Assembly: GCF_029931775.1 (NCBI RefSeq)
Contig: NC_079319.1
Span: 94,905,171-94,969,170 of the forward strand
From: Euleptes europaea
Lineage: Eukaryota; Chordata; Lepidosauria; Squamata; Sphaerodactylidae
DNA length: 64,000 nucleotides
Reading direction: 5' to 3'
The first letter of the stretch is position 1, and every line of letters begins with the position of its first letter. Position numbers and translations under genes: made by a program. Below the pieces are notes generated by a model that was given only the letters and a program-made list of their open reading frames with translations, ran no database searches and was not told where the DNA came from. Below, in pieces: positions 42,423 through 53,018 of this stretch.

Positions 42423-43130
42423 ATGATATTTGATTTAAAAACTTCCTTACAGAAAACAATACAAGACTCGGTTCAGCAGTCTGAGCAAAGAGTCCTTCAA
42501 AGCATTGCTAAGGTTGAAGAAAAACTAGAATTCAACTCTCAGGAAATAATCAAAATCAAACAGAAGCAAGAGACAACAGAGACAACAGCGACCCAACATA
42601 CTTCAAAATTACTGCAACATTCCAAAACAATCCAAGATCTATTGGTTAAGTCAGATGCCCATGAAGTCAAATTCAGAGACAAGAATATTAAATTCCATGG
42701 GATCCCTGAACAATTCAGGAAAGCTGGTCTAGAATTAGACATCAGGACATTCCTTCATGATCAATACGAATTTGGCGATGAAGATACTGAGCTGGAGTTC
42801 TGCTACAGAATAAATTCTGCTTACACCACTAAATATCACAAACCAAGGGACATAGTGGTGAGATTCATCCACAAAAGAACCAGGGATTTGTTATTGAGAA
42901 CACAAAGAGATGACCCGTTAACTTGGGAAGGAAACCCCATACAAATATTATTGGATCTCCCAGGCAGTGTCTTGGCTAGGAGAAAAGAATACAATGATCT
43001 CAAACAAGAACTGATAGAGGCAAATCAGGTTCAGGTGGCTTATCCCATATTCACTGGAAATCTCACTGCCACGAGGAAAAAGAATAGTTCACAACCAACA
43101 ACAAGCAGAAGAATTACTAGAGGAACTTAA
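42423..43130 (+). pseudogene. L1 ORF1, decayed
   Basis: Coiled coil (EQRVLQSIAKVEEKLEFNSQ) then the RRM-like domain (FRDKNIKFHGIPEQFRKAG; EFCYRINSAYTTKYHKPRD) then the C-terminal domain (GNPIQILLDLPGSVLARRKE). An upstream ATG at 42383 gives MAKENQDFSTHSGDD before a stop, so the true start is probably there, with a frameshift near 42420. The end is also probably shifted: the other frame after 43075 gives VHNQQQAEELLEELKTS. Confidence 0.8.
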
Positions 43131-43307
43131 AACATCCACAGAATTTCCCCCCAAGGACCAAGAAGACGATTCCGGAAAAGACCCAAGTAGCTTACCACCA
43201 AGATAAAAAGCATTCGCCTGAAAGGAGGGAATTGCGAAAAAAGAAAACAACAGAAGAAGACAAACTTGGACAAGCCTCGGCGTTATAGATCTGCCCTTTA
43301 ACCCAGC

Positions 43308-46300
43308 ATGGATCATCTAAAAATTCTATCCCTGAACATAAACGGTCTCAATTCACCTAACAAAAGAAAAAAGAGTTTTTCATAGTTTAAAAAGGTTAGG
43401 AAAGGATATTATCTGTCTACAAGAAACTCATGTTAAAAAAGACCATGAAAGGATCCTCCAGACTAAACATCTTGGGACTTCCTACTTTGCATCAACCAAA
43501 GAAAAAAAGAGTGGGTTGGTCACCTATTTCAATGAAAAGATATTAACTGTTAAAAACCATTGTGCTGATCCAGATAGTCGATACCAAATCTTGATAATAT
43601 ACGATACAGATGGAATTTGTTTCACCTTGGAAAACATCTAAGCCCCAAATGCAGCAAAATAAAACTTCTTTGAAACTTTATTTATGAATTTGATTGCTTA
43701 TCATCAGCGTGAAATTGTTTTGCTGGAAGATTTCAACGCAGTTATTAATCCAGTCATAGACAAATCGCATAATAGTTTGTCGGGAAAGTTACCAAAGATT
43801 GTCTTTAAATATATGAAGGAACTCAATTTGATTGATGCATGGAGAACAAAAAACCCTAACACAAGAGACTATACATTTTATTCTGACAGACATGGATCAC
43901 ACTCTAGAATTGATATGTGTTGGATCTCCAAGTCAATGTTGCCAAAAATGGACCCTGTGTATATTGCCCCCAGAACATTATCAGACCATAATCCACTCAA
44001 ATTGGCTTGGACACGACCAAGGTCGGGTATAAGAAGGTGGAGATTAAATGACCAAATACTTCGTAAGAAGCAGATATTCGAACAGTCCAAAAGTGACATA
44101 ATAGAATTCTTCACCTTTAACAGAACTCCTGATGTATCAAACGTAACCTTCTGGGATGCTAGTAAGGCATTTATTTGAGGCAGAATGCCAAAATTAGAAG
44201 GGACAGAGAAAGGAATTACAAAGACCTTCTAAAACAACTGAGACAACTAGAAAAGGACTTTCAGACTGTACCAAGTAAAACTATTTCCCGTAAAATTAAG
44301 TTGACCAAACATAAGATAGACGCCATTGAGACTGAAGAAGTTCACGAAAAGACCAAATACGCCAAACAAAGACTTTTTGAAAAAACGAACAGACGTAGCC
44401 GATTTTTAGCCAATCAACTTCGACAACAAGAAATGAAAAGAAAGATTTGGGGAGCAAAAAGTAATGGAGTAACCCATAATAAACAAGAAGATATTGAATT
44501 TTTTTTGTTTGCTGATTATTATACGCAACTTTATGTGAGGGTTCCCAACCTTCCTGTGCAAACTCCATAAAATCACTTGTTCAGACTGTCATGCAGAAAC
44601 AAGGAACTTTATTGGAAGCTTCAGGTAGTACAGGCCTTACACTTGTAAAGTTGCAAGTGCTTACAGTTTCACAAAGACAGAATTATAACCCCTACAGGAA
44701 AGCAGATGTCAAATGTATGTTATGGGAATCTACGAGATAATTGTGCATGGTACAAGAACATCAAAGACCTCAGGGAACTCGTTAGGCTATCTACCCACCA
44801 AGGCCACAGCTGGCGGGAGGGAGTCAGAGAGAGCAAGGGAGGGGAACGTGGGAAGAGACATTCCAACCCGGGGCCTGTCAGACCCAGCGCCTGAACCAAG
44901 AAAAGGCAAAAGGCCTGGACTGCTTTTACGAGTCCAGGAGGGGGGGAAAAACACACCAGGCAAAGGCATACAGACCCTCACACTTTATACAAGAGACGAT
45001 TTACAAGAACAAGGGCTACAGGGGTATCTATTGCAGGCCAAACTTCCCACTCTATCACAAGAAGATCAACAATTCCTTAACCAGAAGATGACAACTCAAG
45101 AAATTGTAGATGCCATAAATAACTTGAAACCAGACAAAGCACCAGATGGGATCACTCCAAAGTTTTACAAGCTCTATGAGCAACAATTTACACCTGCTCT
45201 GTTATAATTGTTCAATGATGTAATAGAAAATGGAAAGATTCCAATACCCTGGCAAGATGCACATATATTTTTACTACCGAAAGAAGGCACCGATCCATAT
45301 CTTCCCCAGGCATGCAAACCTATCTCTTTACTTAATGTTGATTATAAACTATTTGTCTCTATCCTAACCAAACGATTTCAAAGATGTATCACTAAGTTAG
45401 TACATCCAGACCAAACTGGGTTTATTCCCAAGAGACTTATGAGAGACAATGTAAGACTGGTTCTTAGTGCAATCAAATACATTAAGTCGAAATCCGCGAA
45501 GACAGCCATGATATTTCTTGATGCAGAAAAAGCGTTTGACAACGTTTCTTGGCACTTTATTTCACAGAGCAAATGGGCTGCGGGGATACCTTCCTTAAAA
45601 TATTCAATGCAATACATTCAGCCCCAAAGGCAAGACTTTTAGTCAATGGTAGTCTATCAGCAGAGTTCAACACTACAAAAGGCACTAGACAAGGCTGTCC
45701 ACTCTAGATGCTTTTATTCAACTTATCAATGGAAGTCTTAGCGAATTATATCAGAAATGACTCTAACATCAAAGGACTTAAATATGGAAAAGAAGAACAC
45801 AAAATTAAAAGTTATACAGATGATGTATTAATTTGTCAAAATCCAAAGGATACTCTTCCATACATGCAACATCATATTACAGAATTCGCAAAATACTCGG
45901 GCTATAAACTCAACAAAGCAACGACGAAGATACTGACATTTAACACCACATATATTGACAATGTGTATATTAAAGAAACTACAGGATGTCAAATAACGAA
46001 AGATTCACTCAAGTATTTAGGCATTAATATATCGACACAAGTTAAGACTCTTTTCAAAACAAACTACACAAAAATCGGGGGAGAAATAGAAAAAGATCTG
46101 AACCGATGGTCTAAGATGAATATTTCTTGGTTGGGAAGAATATCTACTATAAAGATGAATGTACTTCCAAGATTAAATTTTTTATTCCAATTTCTACCAA
46201 TAAATATACCTGACAAGACGATTGACAATTGGCAAAAGCAAATAAATCATTTTGTGTGGAATGGCAAGAAGCCAAGAATCAGATTTAAAGTACTACAAGA

Positions 46301-46407
46301 TGACCAGAAAAGAGGTGGGATGTCATTACTGAACCTCAAACTATATTACCATGCTGCCTGTCTGACCTGGGTAGAAGGTTGGATTAAATATCACAAGAAC
46401 AGAAACT
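43308..46407 (+). pseudogene. L1 ORF2, decayed and interrupted
   Basis: Starts MDHLKILSLNINGLNSPNKR (endonuclease), then CLQETHVKKDHERI, VLLEDFNAVINPV, SRIDMCWISK and SDHNPLKLAW by 44010. The linker (44175-44530) is followed by the solo LTR, then PDKAPDGITPKFYKL, CKPISLLNVDYKLFVS, IFLDAEKAFDNVSWHF (44990-45640), GTRQGCPL, and YTDDVLICQNPKD (45708-46407). Several stops and frame changes (for example after KRKKSFS at 43385, near 43645, 45205 and 45640). The polymerase YADD box reads YTDD. The C-terminal third is absent. Confidence 0.85.
44534..44982 (+). mobile_element. solo LTR (fossil) inside L1
   Basis: Begins TGTGAGGG and ends CCCTCACA, the TG...CA ends of an LTR, with the 5-bp target duplication CTTTA on both sides (44529-44533 and 44983-44987). 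No internal coding region, so it is a solo LTR of an LTR retrotransposon or endogenous retrovirus; the family is not identified. It is younger than the L1 it interrupts. Confidence 0.8.
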
Positions 46408-47690
46408 AGGGCTGTCGATTAGGTTCGTCCCGAACCGAAAAACAGCCGAATTTCCCTCAATTTGGAGGTTTCTAGTTCGGATGGAACCGAATTCAAAAAA
46501 GGTGGGAAAACAACAAGCTGAATTCAGCGAGTTTGGGGCGATCGCCAAATAAATTCGGCAAATTCAGGGGCTTTGAATCAGCAGCATAACCATAAAGGCA
46601 TTAAAAACACATTTGCGCCTTTCTGAGGCTCTGGGGGGGGCATGTGTGGAGGTAGAGGTCCCAAACTTTCAGTGTAGCCTGAGGTGACCCTTCTTGCAAG
46701 AACCCCCAGGTTTTGTAAAGATTGGGTAAGGGGGTCCCTAGATATGGTACCTGGAAGGGGTCCCCCCCCAAAATCACCCACAGGAATAAAGGCATTAAAA
46801 ACACATTTGCGCCTTTCCGCGGCTCGGGGGGGGGGGCATGTTTGGAGGTAGAGGTCACAAACTTTCAGTGTAGCTTGAGGTGACCCTTCTTGCAAGAACC
46901 CCCAAGTTTTGTAAAGGTTGGGTTAGGGGGTCCCAAGATATGGGGCCCGGAAGGGGTCCCCCCAAATCACCCACAGGAATAAAAGCATTAAAAACACATT
47001 CGCACCTTTCTGCGGCTCCAGGGGAGCATTTTTGGAGGTACAGGCACCAAACCTTCAGCCTTCATGCAAGAACCCCCAAGTTTGGTTATGATTGGGGCAG
47101 GGGGTCCTGAGTTATGGGGCCTGGAAGGGGCCCCCCCACCCATCTGCCCATTACAGCCTTTAAAAACACATTCGAGTTGGGCCATACCATTACCCCTGCT
47201 CGGGGGTCTGGTCTGGTGGTTGCCTCAGCAGTTGGGCCATACCATTACCCCAGCCTGGGGGTCTGGTTGCCTCGGCAGTTGGGCCGTGCCATTACCCCAG
47301 CCCGGGGGTCTGACTAAAAGACAATTAATCCTGAGTTATGGGTTCCCCCCCCCCATCCACCCGGTGTAATGAATGGGAGCAGGCAATTCTTAATGTGCAT
47401 CTAGAGAGCAGCAAATCCAAGGCAAAACCTCCTGTAACAGAGAGTATGTGTGTGTGAGTCTATTAGAATTGTATTGGATTACTCCTGAGTCCTCCCAGTC
47501 CCTGCTCCTGATAGAAGAGAAGAAGACATCCACAGTAAGACCCATTTGGGGGCTTTTCTCTATAATTCTCTATAACTTTTTTCCTGTGTGTGTGTATGTG
47601 GGGGGGGAGATTCTGTGCGTGTATGTGTGTGTGAGAGGGGGGAAGCCAAAGGGGGTGGGTTTACCTGTTCTGCTGGGGGGTGGGCTTGAT
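46407..47690 (+). mobile_element. TAGGGCTGT-family hAT, right end missing, inside L1
   Basis: Starts TAGGGCTGTCGATTAGG and is homologous to 11986-13947: three tandem units (from about 46610, 46795 and 46980) followed by the block with ATAGAAGAGAAGAAGACATCC and GT-rich runs. It stops near 47690 without a right terminus. More diverged than the other two copies. Confidence 0.8.
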
Positions 47691-48175
47691 TGCCTCTGTG
47701 TAGACAAATGCAACCATTTTGATTCATTGAAAATGTCTGATAATTGTAAATGCATAATGTTTTTGATTTTATGATACTAAAACATTGCTTGTATAAACTA
47801 TATTAGATGGATTCCCTTACCCTTTCCCTTATTTTTTTCTTTCTGTATCTTATAACTGGAAACAAAAACTTTATAAAAAAAATCAAGCTTGAACTGACCC
47901 TAGAAACTAAAATGACTAAACTGAGGCTATCGTACTTTGGCCACATTATGAGAAGACCAGAGTCTCTGGAAAAGACAATCATGCAAGGAAAACTTGAGGG
48001 CAGCAGGAAAAGAGGAAGACCCAACAAGAGATGGATTGACTCAATAAAGGAAGCCACAGCCCTCAGTTTGCAAGACCTGAGCAAGGCTGTTAATGATAGG
48101 ACGTTTTGGAGGACATTAATTCATAGGGTCACCATGAGTCGGAAGCAACTTGACAGCACTTAACACACACACATT

Positions 48176-48649
48176 GTTGACTCCTCTTTAGAAAGAAGAG
48201 TGGAAGTCCAGGCTATTAGACTGGAACAACCAAACTACAGATCAGTAGCTAAGAACTGCATGAAATTTAGATAGTGAAGCTTAGTGGGCTGGAGGTGTTT
48301 GGAAACAAAGCTTGGTTTTTCATTGCAATGTAACTGTTAGCCATTCAGCTGCCAATTTTCATGTTTAGTTGCTTTGTCTGAAACATTATAAGGTTCATCT
48401 CACTGCTAATCATGCGTTAGGCATTGATATGTCTCTGTTGCTGGCCTTGAGTATTTCTCATTCTTAATCATTTCAAAGCTTATCCTCCATTTTTTATGTA
48501 TCATGTTCTCCCCCCCCCCCAATTTTCTGGGAATAACTTTATCTATAGAATATTTGATCACTTGTAACATCTTTTTTGAAGCTCCCTTTATGCCCACAAC
48601 AGTAGCACTAATTTACCAAGAATTAACAATAATAAAACTGTAGAGAGAT
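48176..48649. other. no recognisable feature
   Basis: No identified repeat; lies downstream of the MOS pseudogene. Confidence 0.4.
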
Positions 48650-49683
48650 TTAAGACAAGATGATAGAGTTTTGCACTGTTAATGATAAAGAAAGAAGATT
48701 GTGGAGGAGATGATCTGCACTAGGATGCTCTGCTACATCAAGTCTCCAACAATGTCCAGTTATAGTCTCAAGCTTTCATCCAGTGGCTGAGTCTCTAAAC
48801 ACAGCTGCAGTCAGAGAGGGGCGCAGGCTATTAGCCACCACAGAGTAGAGTATGTACTGGTGCTCACCCAGATAAGGCTCTTCCTGTGTAACCATTTGCC
48901 ATAGAGTGAAGGCAAAAAAATAAATATCTGCTTTGGAGGTGACTTTTTCCCCTTTGAGGAGTTTGAGAGCTCGGTGGGTATATGTTCTCCCTTGGTGATA
49001 CAGCTGTGGGCCCGAGGTTGCAATATCCTCTAGCTTTTGGCAAAATCCAAATTCTCCAATTGTCCAAACACTGATGAATATGTCGGCAGGTTTTAAATCC
49101 AGGTGCACAATTAATTGTGAACGGAGAAAGACTAAACCTGCCACAATGTCATGGGAGTAGGGCAGAGACTAAGCTAGGCTTAAGGACTCTTGGACACACC
49201 CAAGGCCGTTATCCTTTCTTTTGACAGCTACCCAGTTAGTCCCATAGATAACATGATGCAGAGTGATGTTACCTACTATTATTATGGTCCCCAAACTGTC
49301 CTGATCAGCACGGGAGCATGTGCTAGCAGCTATTGGCCACACCACATTTAGATGACCAAGGCGTGCCACCTTGAGTTCTGCCCAGAAGCTCTGCTGCAAT
49401 GCTAAACTGTCCTTACTGCATTTCTTCACCAGCTTTACAGCCACTGTAGCTCCAAAGTTAAGTAGCCTTGTAGACCCAACCAAAGCCACCAGCAGACACA
49501 AATGATCCCAGTCTATAGAACACCAAGCCAGGAGAGGAGGCAGCCGATGAAGCTTGGGAGAATTCACCCCCCCCCCCCCGCCAACAGCTTTCCACTTTTG
49601 GCAAGCAGCACCAAGGGTTGCACATTCACAGACAGAGAAAAGTCCAAATGAAGAAGACGACTGAGAGGAAGAGGCGATGGCAT
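48650..49683 (-). pseudogene. MOS: MOS (c-mos) kinase pseudogene, full length
   Basis: MOS is the oocyte Ser/Thr kinase that activates MEK and holds meiosis II arrest; its gene is a single coding exon. Here the start MPSPLPLSRLLHL reads from 49683, and after a frameshift in the C-run at 49569-49579 comes LAWCSIDWDHLCLL, SFWAELKVARLGHLNVV, DSLGTIIIVGNITLHHVIYG; then [55 protein letters not shown] and [19 protein letters not shown] at 49171-49169 and TGA at 48778-48776 interrupt the frame. The tail continues to TAA at 48652-48650, matching the family's length (about 345 codons). The Gly loop is lost (VALVGSTRLLNFG), the lysine of VAVK remains, and DFG has become EFG. Clearly inactive. Since MOS lacks introns, retrocopy and DNA duplication cannot be told apart; no poly-A is visible. 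Confidence 0.92.
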
Positions 49684-50023
49684 GATTATAAAGTTAGGAT
49701 TGGTAAATAAAAAAAATAACCAATTACTATCAGGCTCTTGACATGAGTTAGGCCAAGGCTTAGCTCCCCTTCAAACCTTCGGTTCCCATGCATGTAATGT
49801 TGTGTATAGCACAGTGATGGCGAACCTTTTAGAGACTGGGTGCCCAAACTGCAACCCAAAACCCACTTATTTATCACAAAGTGCCAACATGGCAATTTAA
49901 CCTGAATACTGAGGTTTTAGTTTAGAAAAAACAACTCATAAATTAACATCCCCACTTCATCCCATGCTAGTGGAGTCTCTCTGCACAGGATCACGCGGCT
50001 AGACGGTCTCCAGGGGACAGGCC

Positions 50024-50033
50024 CCTCACCTTA
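50024..50033 (-). other. retained splice donor of the captured exon
   Basis: On the minus strand AAG (50032-50030) is followed by GTGAGG (50029-50024). The coding similarity ends here, as expected of exon 1. Confidence 0.7.
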
Positions 50034-50506
50034 CAGAGCGCGTAGTGCAGGTAGAGGTAAGGGGTGCGTCGCTGGAAGTCGTGCAGGGTCTCGGCTGGTG
50101 GGTAGTGGAGCTGGAAGACGGGCAGCCCGCGCTTGCAGTGCCGCAGGCAGGAGGCGCGCCACAGGACGCGCCTGAAGAGCTCCAGCTCAGCCAGACCCTC
50201 GTCTGGTGCGACGCCGGGGCCTGGCTCTCCAAAGGTCGGCTCCCCGAGCCAGGGCTCCCTCGGCGCCTCGCCGCCGGTGCACTCCTGGTGGCAGTGCACC
50301 TCGCTGTTGCGCAGCAGGCAATGGAGGCACAGGCTGGCCTCCAGGGCGCGGATGCTCTCCTTCCAGCCCTCACCCTCGTACTGCTCCAGCACGTAGGTGT
50401 GCTGCAGCGGCAGCAGCTCGGCAGCCGGGAAGCCGCGGAAGCTGTACTTCTCTTACTGCGTGCCGGCCAGGGCGGCCAGCAGAAACCCCTGGCTTTGCCA
50501 CTCCAT
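50030..50506 (-). pseudogene. P3H4: captured P3H4 (SC65)-like exon 1
   Basis: P3H4 is an ER protein of the leprecan/CRTAP family that helps collagen lysine hydroxylation. The 159-codon frame opens with a signal peptide-like MEWQSQGFLLAALAGTQ, an in-frame TAA (50455-50453), then EKYSFRGFPAAELLPL, LEQYEGEGWKESIRALEASL, CLHCLLRNSEVHCHQEC, CLRHCKRGLPVFQLHYPP and DFQRRTPYLYLHYALCK. These match the N-terminal TPR-like, Cys-rich part of P3H4 better than CRTAP as I recall them. The coding match stops exactly at AAG/GTGAGG, a consensus splice donor, and intron-like sequence continues, so genomic DNA rather than mRNA was captured. The element's other exons are absent. One stop, otherwise open, suggests a recent capture. 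Capture by the hAT is inferred from the flanking termini. Confidence 0.82.
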
Positions 50507-51375
50507 GCCTGCCCCGCTGCTGCTGCCTGCTGCTGCTGCTCCGGAGCCGCTCGGAGGCCCATCGGGAGGCTCCAGGAAGCAGGGGGGAAAGGAAGGTGAG
50601 AGGCAGGTCTGGGCGGATCCCTCAGGGTCTTAGCGCGGCCAACAGGCGAGGGGAGGGACCAAATGGCCAAAACGCATGGGAGATTTTGCCTTGGATTTGC
50701 AACTCTCTAGATGTGCTGGGGCGATGGTGCACGTGCCCACAGAGGGCTCTGTGTGCCCCCACTGGCACTCGTGCCATAGGTTTGCCACCACTGGTATAGC
50801 CTGTCTTTTCTGTTTCCATTGACAGGCCAGCTGCGGAGCCATGTTTAGTCTTCCGCTCCTGAGAACCTTCTTATCTTTACCATGTTTACCCCTACTGTGT
50901 AATCCTATAAACATGTACTCACTTGTAGCTCCTCATTGCAAGCTTTCCTTGCTAGTATGCAGCCAGATCTGTTTCACTGTTTCTAGTTCTTAATAAAGTG
51001 TTACTCAATTCAGAAGTCACCTGCCTGAAAGAGTGTGCTTTTGGGATGCTTAAGACAGCCTCAGTCTGACATTAGAAAAGACAGGCTGTACACAACATTA
51101 CATACATGGGAACCGAAGGTTTGAAGGGGAGCTAAGCCTTGGCCTAACTCATGTCAAGAGCCTGACATTTACTGTGGAAGCTTTAATTCCAGCTCCTGTC
51201 TCATAAATATCTGTATCTATTTTCAAATGACAGCCATTTTCTATGTATCACGTTTTTCATGTTTGCTTTGAGCATTTAGTTCTGTCAATCATTTGCCCTA
51301 TCTTTAATAAACAGGTTGAACTGGTTTCAGTTATGTTCTTGAGCCTGTAACTTCTTACTGGGTAAGCATCACTGA

Positions 51376-51628
51376 CAGCCAGCATGATGTAGTGGTTAAC
51401 AGTAGTGGATTCTGTTCTGGAGAACTGGGTTCAATTCCCCACTCCTCCACATGAAGCCTGCTTGGTGACCTTGGACCAGTCACAGTTCTCTCAGAACTCT
51501 CTCAGCCCATGCAGAGCCAGGCATTGGCAAGCCACCTCTGAACATATCTTGCCTACGGGGTCACCATCAGTCAGCTGTGACTTGATGGCGCACACACACA
51601 CACTCACACTCACACACACACACATCAC
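51376..51628 (+). mobile_element. SINE with tRNA head and BovB-type tail (Sauria-like)
   Basis: CAGCCAGCATGATGTAGTGG head, GGGTTCAATTCCCCACTCC box B, then GGGTCACCATCAGTCAGCTG and TGACTTGATGGC followed by CA repeats. The tail matches the 3' end of the BovB at 48120-48175 (GGGTCACCATGAGTCGG), which explains mobilisation by BovB. Confidence 0.88.
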
Positions 51629-51655
51629 CAATGGGAGTAATAAATGTCCCAGGTT

Positions 51656-51716
51656 TACGAGTGCACCCCCCCACACAAATCTCCAGGAATTTCCCAACCC
51701 AGAGCTGGCAACCCTA
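51656..51716 (+). repeat. right end of a short hAT
   Basis: CAAATCTCCAGGAATTTCCC then AGAGCTGGCAACCCTA; the left part is absent. Confidence 0.65.
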
Positions 51717-51719
51717 GCC

Positions 51720-52655
51720 ATAAGGGCTTGAAACTTTCTTATTTGGGGGGGGGGGGAGAGATGTCAAGAGTCTTAGTATGCTGAATATTGCATGGTTAGA
51801 GTCCAAATTCCATTCTTCTTAGTTGTCACCCTGAATATTGCATGGTTAGATTCCTAATTCCAATCTTCTGTGTTGTCACCCCTTTGGTTACTAGCCCTGC
51901 AGCTGAATTTGCCACTAATGATTCTCCCTGTACTAAATAGTTACTGGGGATTGCTTCTTCTTCTTTCAAGCATATGCTCCTGTGCATGCTACCATGTACC
52001 GCATAAGTACAACAGACTTTGTTGGTTGAAATTAGAGGTATTAGGGTTTCCCCCTCCCTTTCTCTCATTATCCTTTATATTATTACTTCCTACTGTTCAG
52101 GTCACACTGCCTTCAGTATTAATAGTTTAATCGCTAATTTAACCAAAGACAGAGTGATTTGTTCTGTGTGTTCTCTATTCTAGTTTCTTTCTGAAGAGGC
52201 CCACTTTAAGTTAGTGGGAAGCTATTCCACAGGAAAAGGTAGATGAAGGCTCTGCATTAACCATAAAATCTCTGTGCATTAACCTTGCATATTTCATAAA
52301 ATGAGTTGTGAATTATTAAACAAGCCAACCACCATCTAATGCCATAAAATTTGATTCCCACCTCACTCTGTTTGCAGTAAACAAGATGCCTTCCCTTAGC
52401 TACAAATCAAAACAACAAAATTATTCTCTCTCTCTCTCTTGCTTTATGTGGAACAGATACTGCAGCTATACAACCTAAAACCACTCATGGGCATGGAAAT
52501 CACAATTTAAACTAAGATTGGCACCTTGCACCACAAGAAGAACAAATGGAAGTGCCTTAAACTGAGTCACAGCACTAGTTCGTCCAGCACTGTATTCTGT
52601 ACTCGGCCTCGGAGTGATGATCTAAGAGGCCCCTGGCAGATGTCCTTCTAATTCT
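51720..52655. other. mostly unassigned; one small tandem duplication
   Basis: 51781-51832 and 51833-51890 are two copies of a ~54-bp unit (CTGAATATTGCATGGTTAGA ... GTTGTCACCC). Otherwise no repeat or gene is recognised. Confidence 0.5.
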
Positions 52656-52659
52656 ATTC

Positions 52660-52753
52660 CTATATGATTGGATTTCGTTGATTTATACACTTCCTTTCTC
52701 CACTGTAAGGGCTCAAGGCAGCTTACCATTGTTCTCTCCATCATTTTATCTTC
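52660..52753 (-). repeat. SINE/L2-type tail fragment
   Basis: GGCTCAAGGCAGCTTACCAT then CTCTCCATCATTTTATCTTC, the complement of the common tail; a short hAT follows directly. Confidence 0.6.
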
Positions 52754-52761
52754 ATGACAAA

Positions 52762-52963
52762 TAGGGTTGCCAACCTCCAGCTAGAGATCTCCTGCTATTA
52801 CAATGGATCTCCAACTGATAATGATCAGTTCCCCTGGAGAAAATGGCCACTTTGTACAGTGGACTCTATGGCATTGAAGTCCCTCCCCTCCCCAAACCCT
52901 GCCCTCCTCAGGCTCCACCCCCAAAACCTCCCCTTAGTGGCAAAGAGGGACCTGGCAACCCTA
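52762..52963 (+). mobile_element. short hAT, TAGGGTTGCCA family
   Basis: TAGGGTTGCCAACCTCC to CTGGCAACCCTA, flanks ATGACAAA and ACAACAAA (6 of 8). Confidence 0.85.
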
Positions 52964-53018
52964 ACAACAAACATTTGAGGTCAATTAGTCATGTGACAAG
53001 CCCAAGATCACCCAAACA

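Larger units (their letters stand above)
40732..47879 (+). mobile_element. L1 LINE with both ends present, itself interrupted twice
   Basis: The 19-bp target duplication AAATCAAGCTTGAACTGAC lies at 40713-40731 and 47880-47898. 5' UTR at 40732-42380, ORF1, ORF2 and a 3' end with an A-rich tail. A solo LTR (44534-44982) and a hAT (from 46407) sit inside ORF2. The ORF2 C-terminus and the hAT right half are both missing, so one deletion removed both at about 47690. Confidence 0.92.
40705..48175 (+). mobile_element. BovB (RTE-clade) LINE 3' end, split by an L1
   Basis: The right part 47899-48175 encodes the BovB C-terminus (KLRLSYFGHIMRRPESLEKT, then GSRKRGRPNKRWIDSIKEA) and ends GGGTCACCATGAGTCGGAAG then CACTTAACACACACACA. 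The small left part ends GATCAAATCAAGCTTGAACT just before the L1. The L1 insertion duplicated AAATCAAGCTTGAACTGAC. Confidence 0.88.
49812..50793 (-). mobile_element. 982-bp non-autonomous hAT carrying a host exon
   Basis: CAGTGATGGCGAACC at the left and TTTGCCACCACTG at the right are hAT termini. The 8-bp duplication GTATAGCA (49804-49811) and GTATAGCC (50794-50801) is 7 of 8 identical. Subterminal blocks GGGTGCCCAAACTGC and GCACTCGTGCCATAGG are typical of a Charlie-like hAT. The GC-rich centre is a P3H4-like first exon with flanking genomic DNA; see that entry. Confidence 0.85.
49729..51165. mobile_element. DNA element with ~95-bp terminal inverted repeats, holding a hAT
   Basis: ATCAGGCTCTTGACATGAG at the left is mirrored by CTCATGTCAAGAGCCTGA at the right, and pairing continues for about 95 bp (broken on the left by the inserted hAT). 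Flanks CAATTACT (49721-49728) and CATTTACT (51166-51173) agree at 7 of 8. Without the insert it is about 450 bp with no coding capacity. It begins 46 bp upstream of the MOS pseudogene start. Confidence 0.75.

Noticed and set aside
50026-50670. 214-codon minus-strand frame rich in Arg, Ala and Ser over the P3H4 exon
   Set aside because: GC-rich shadow frame of the captured exon; the conserved residues are in the 50030-50506 frame.
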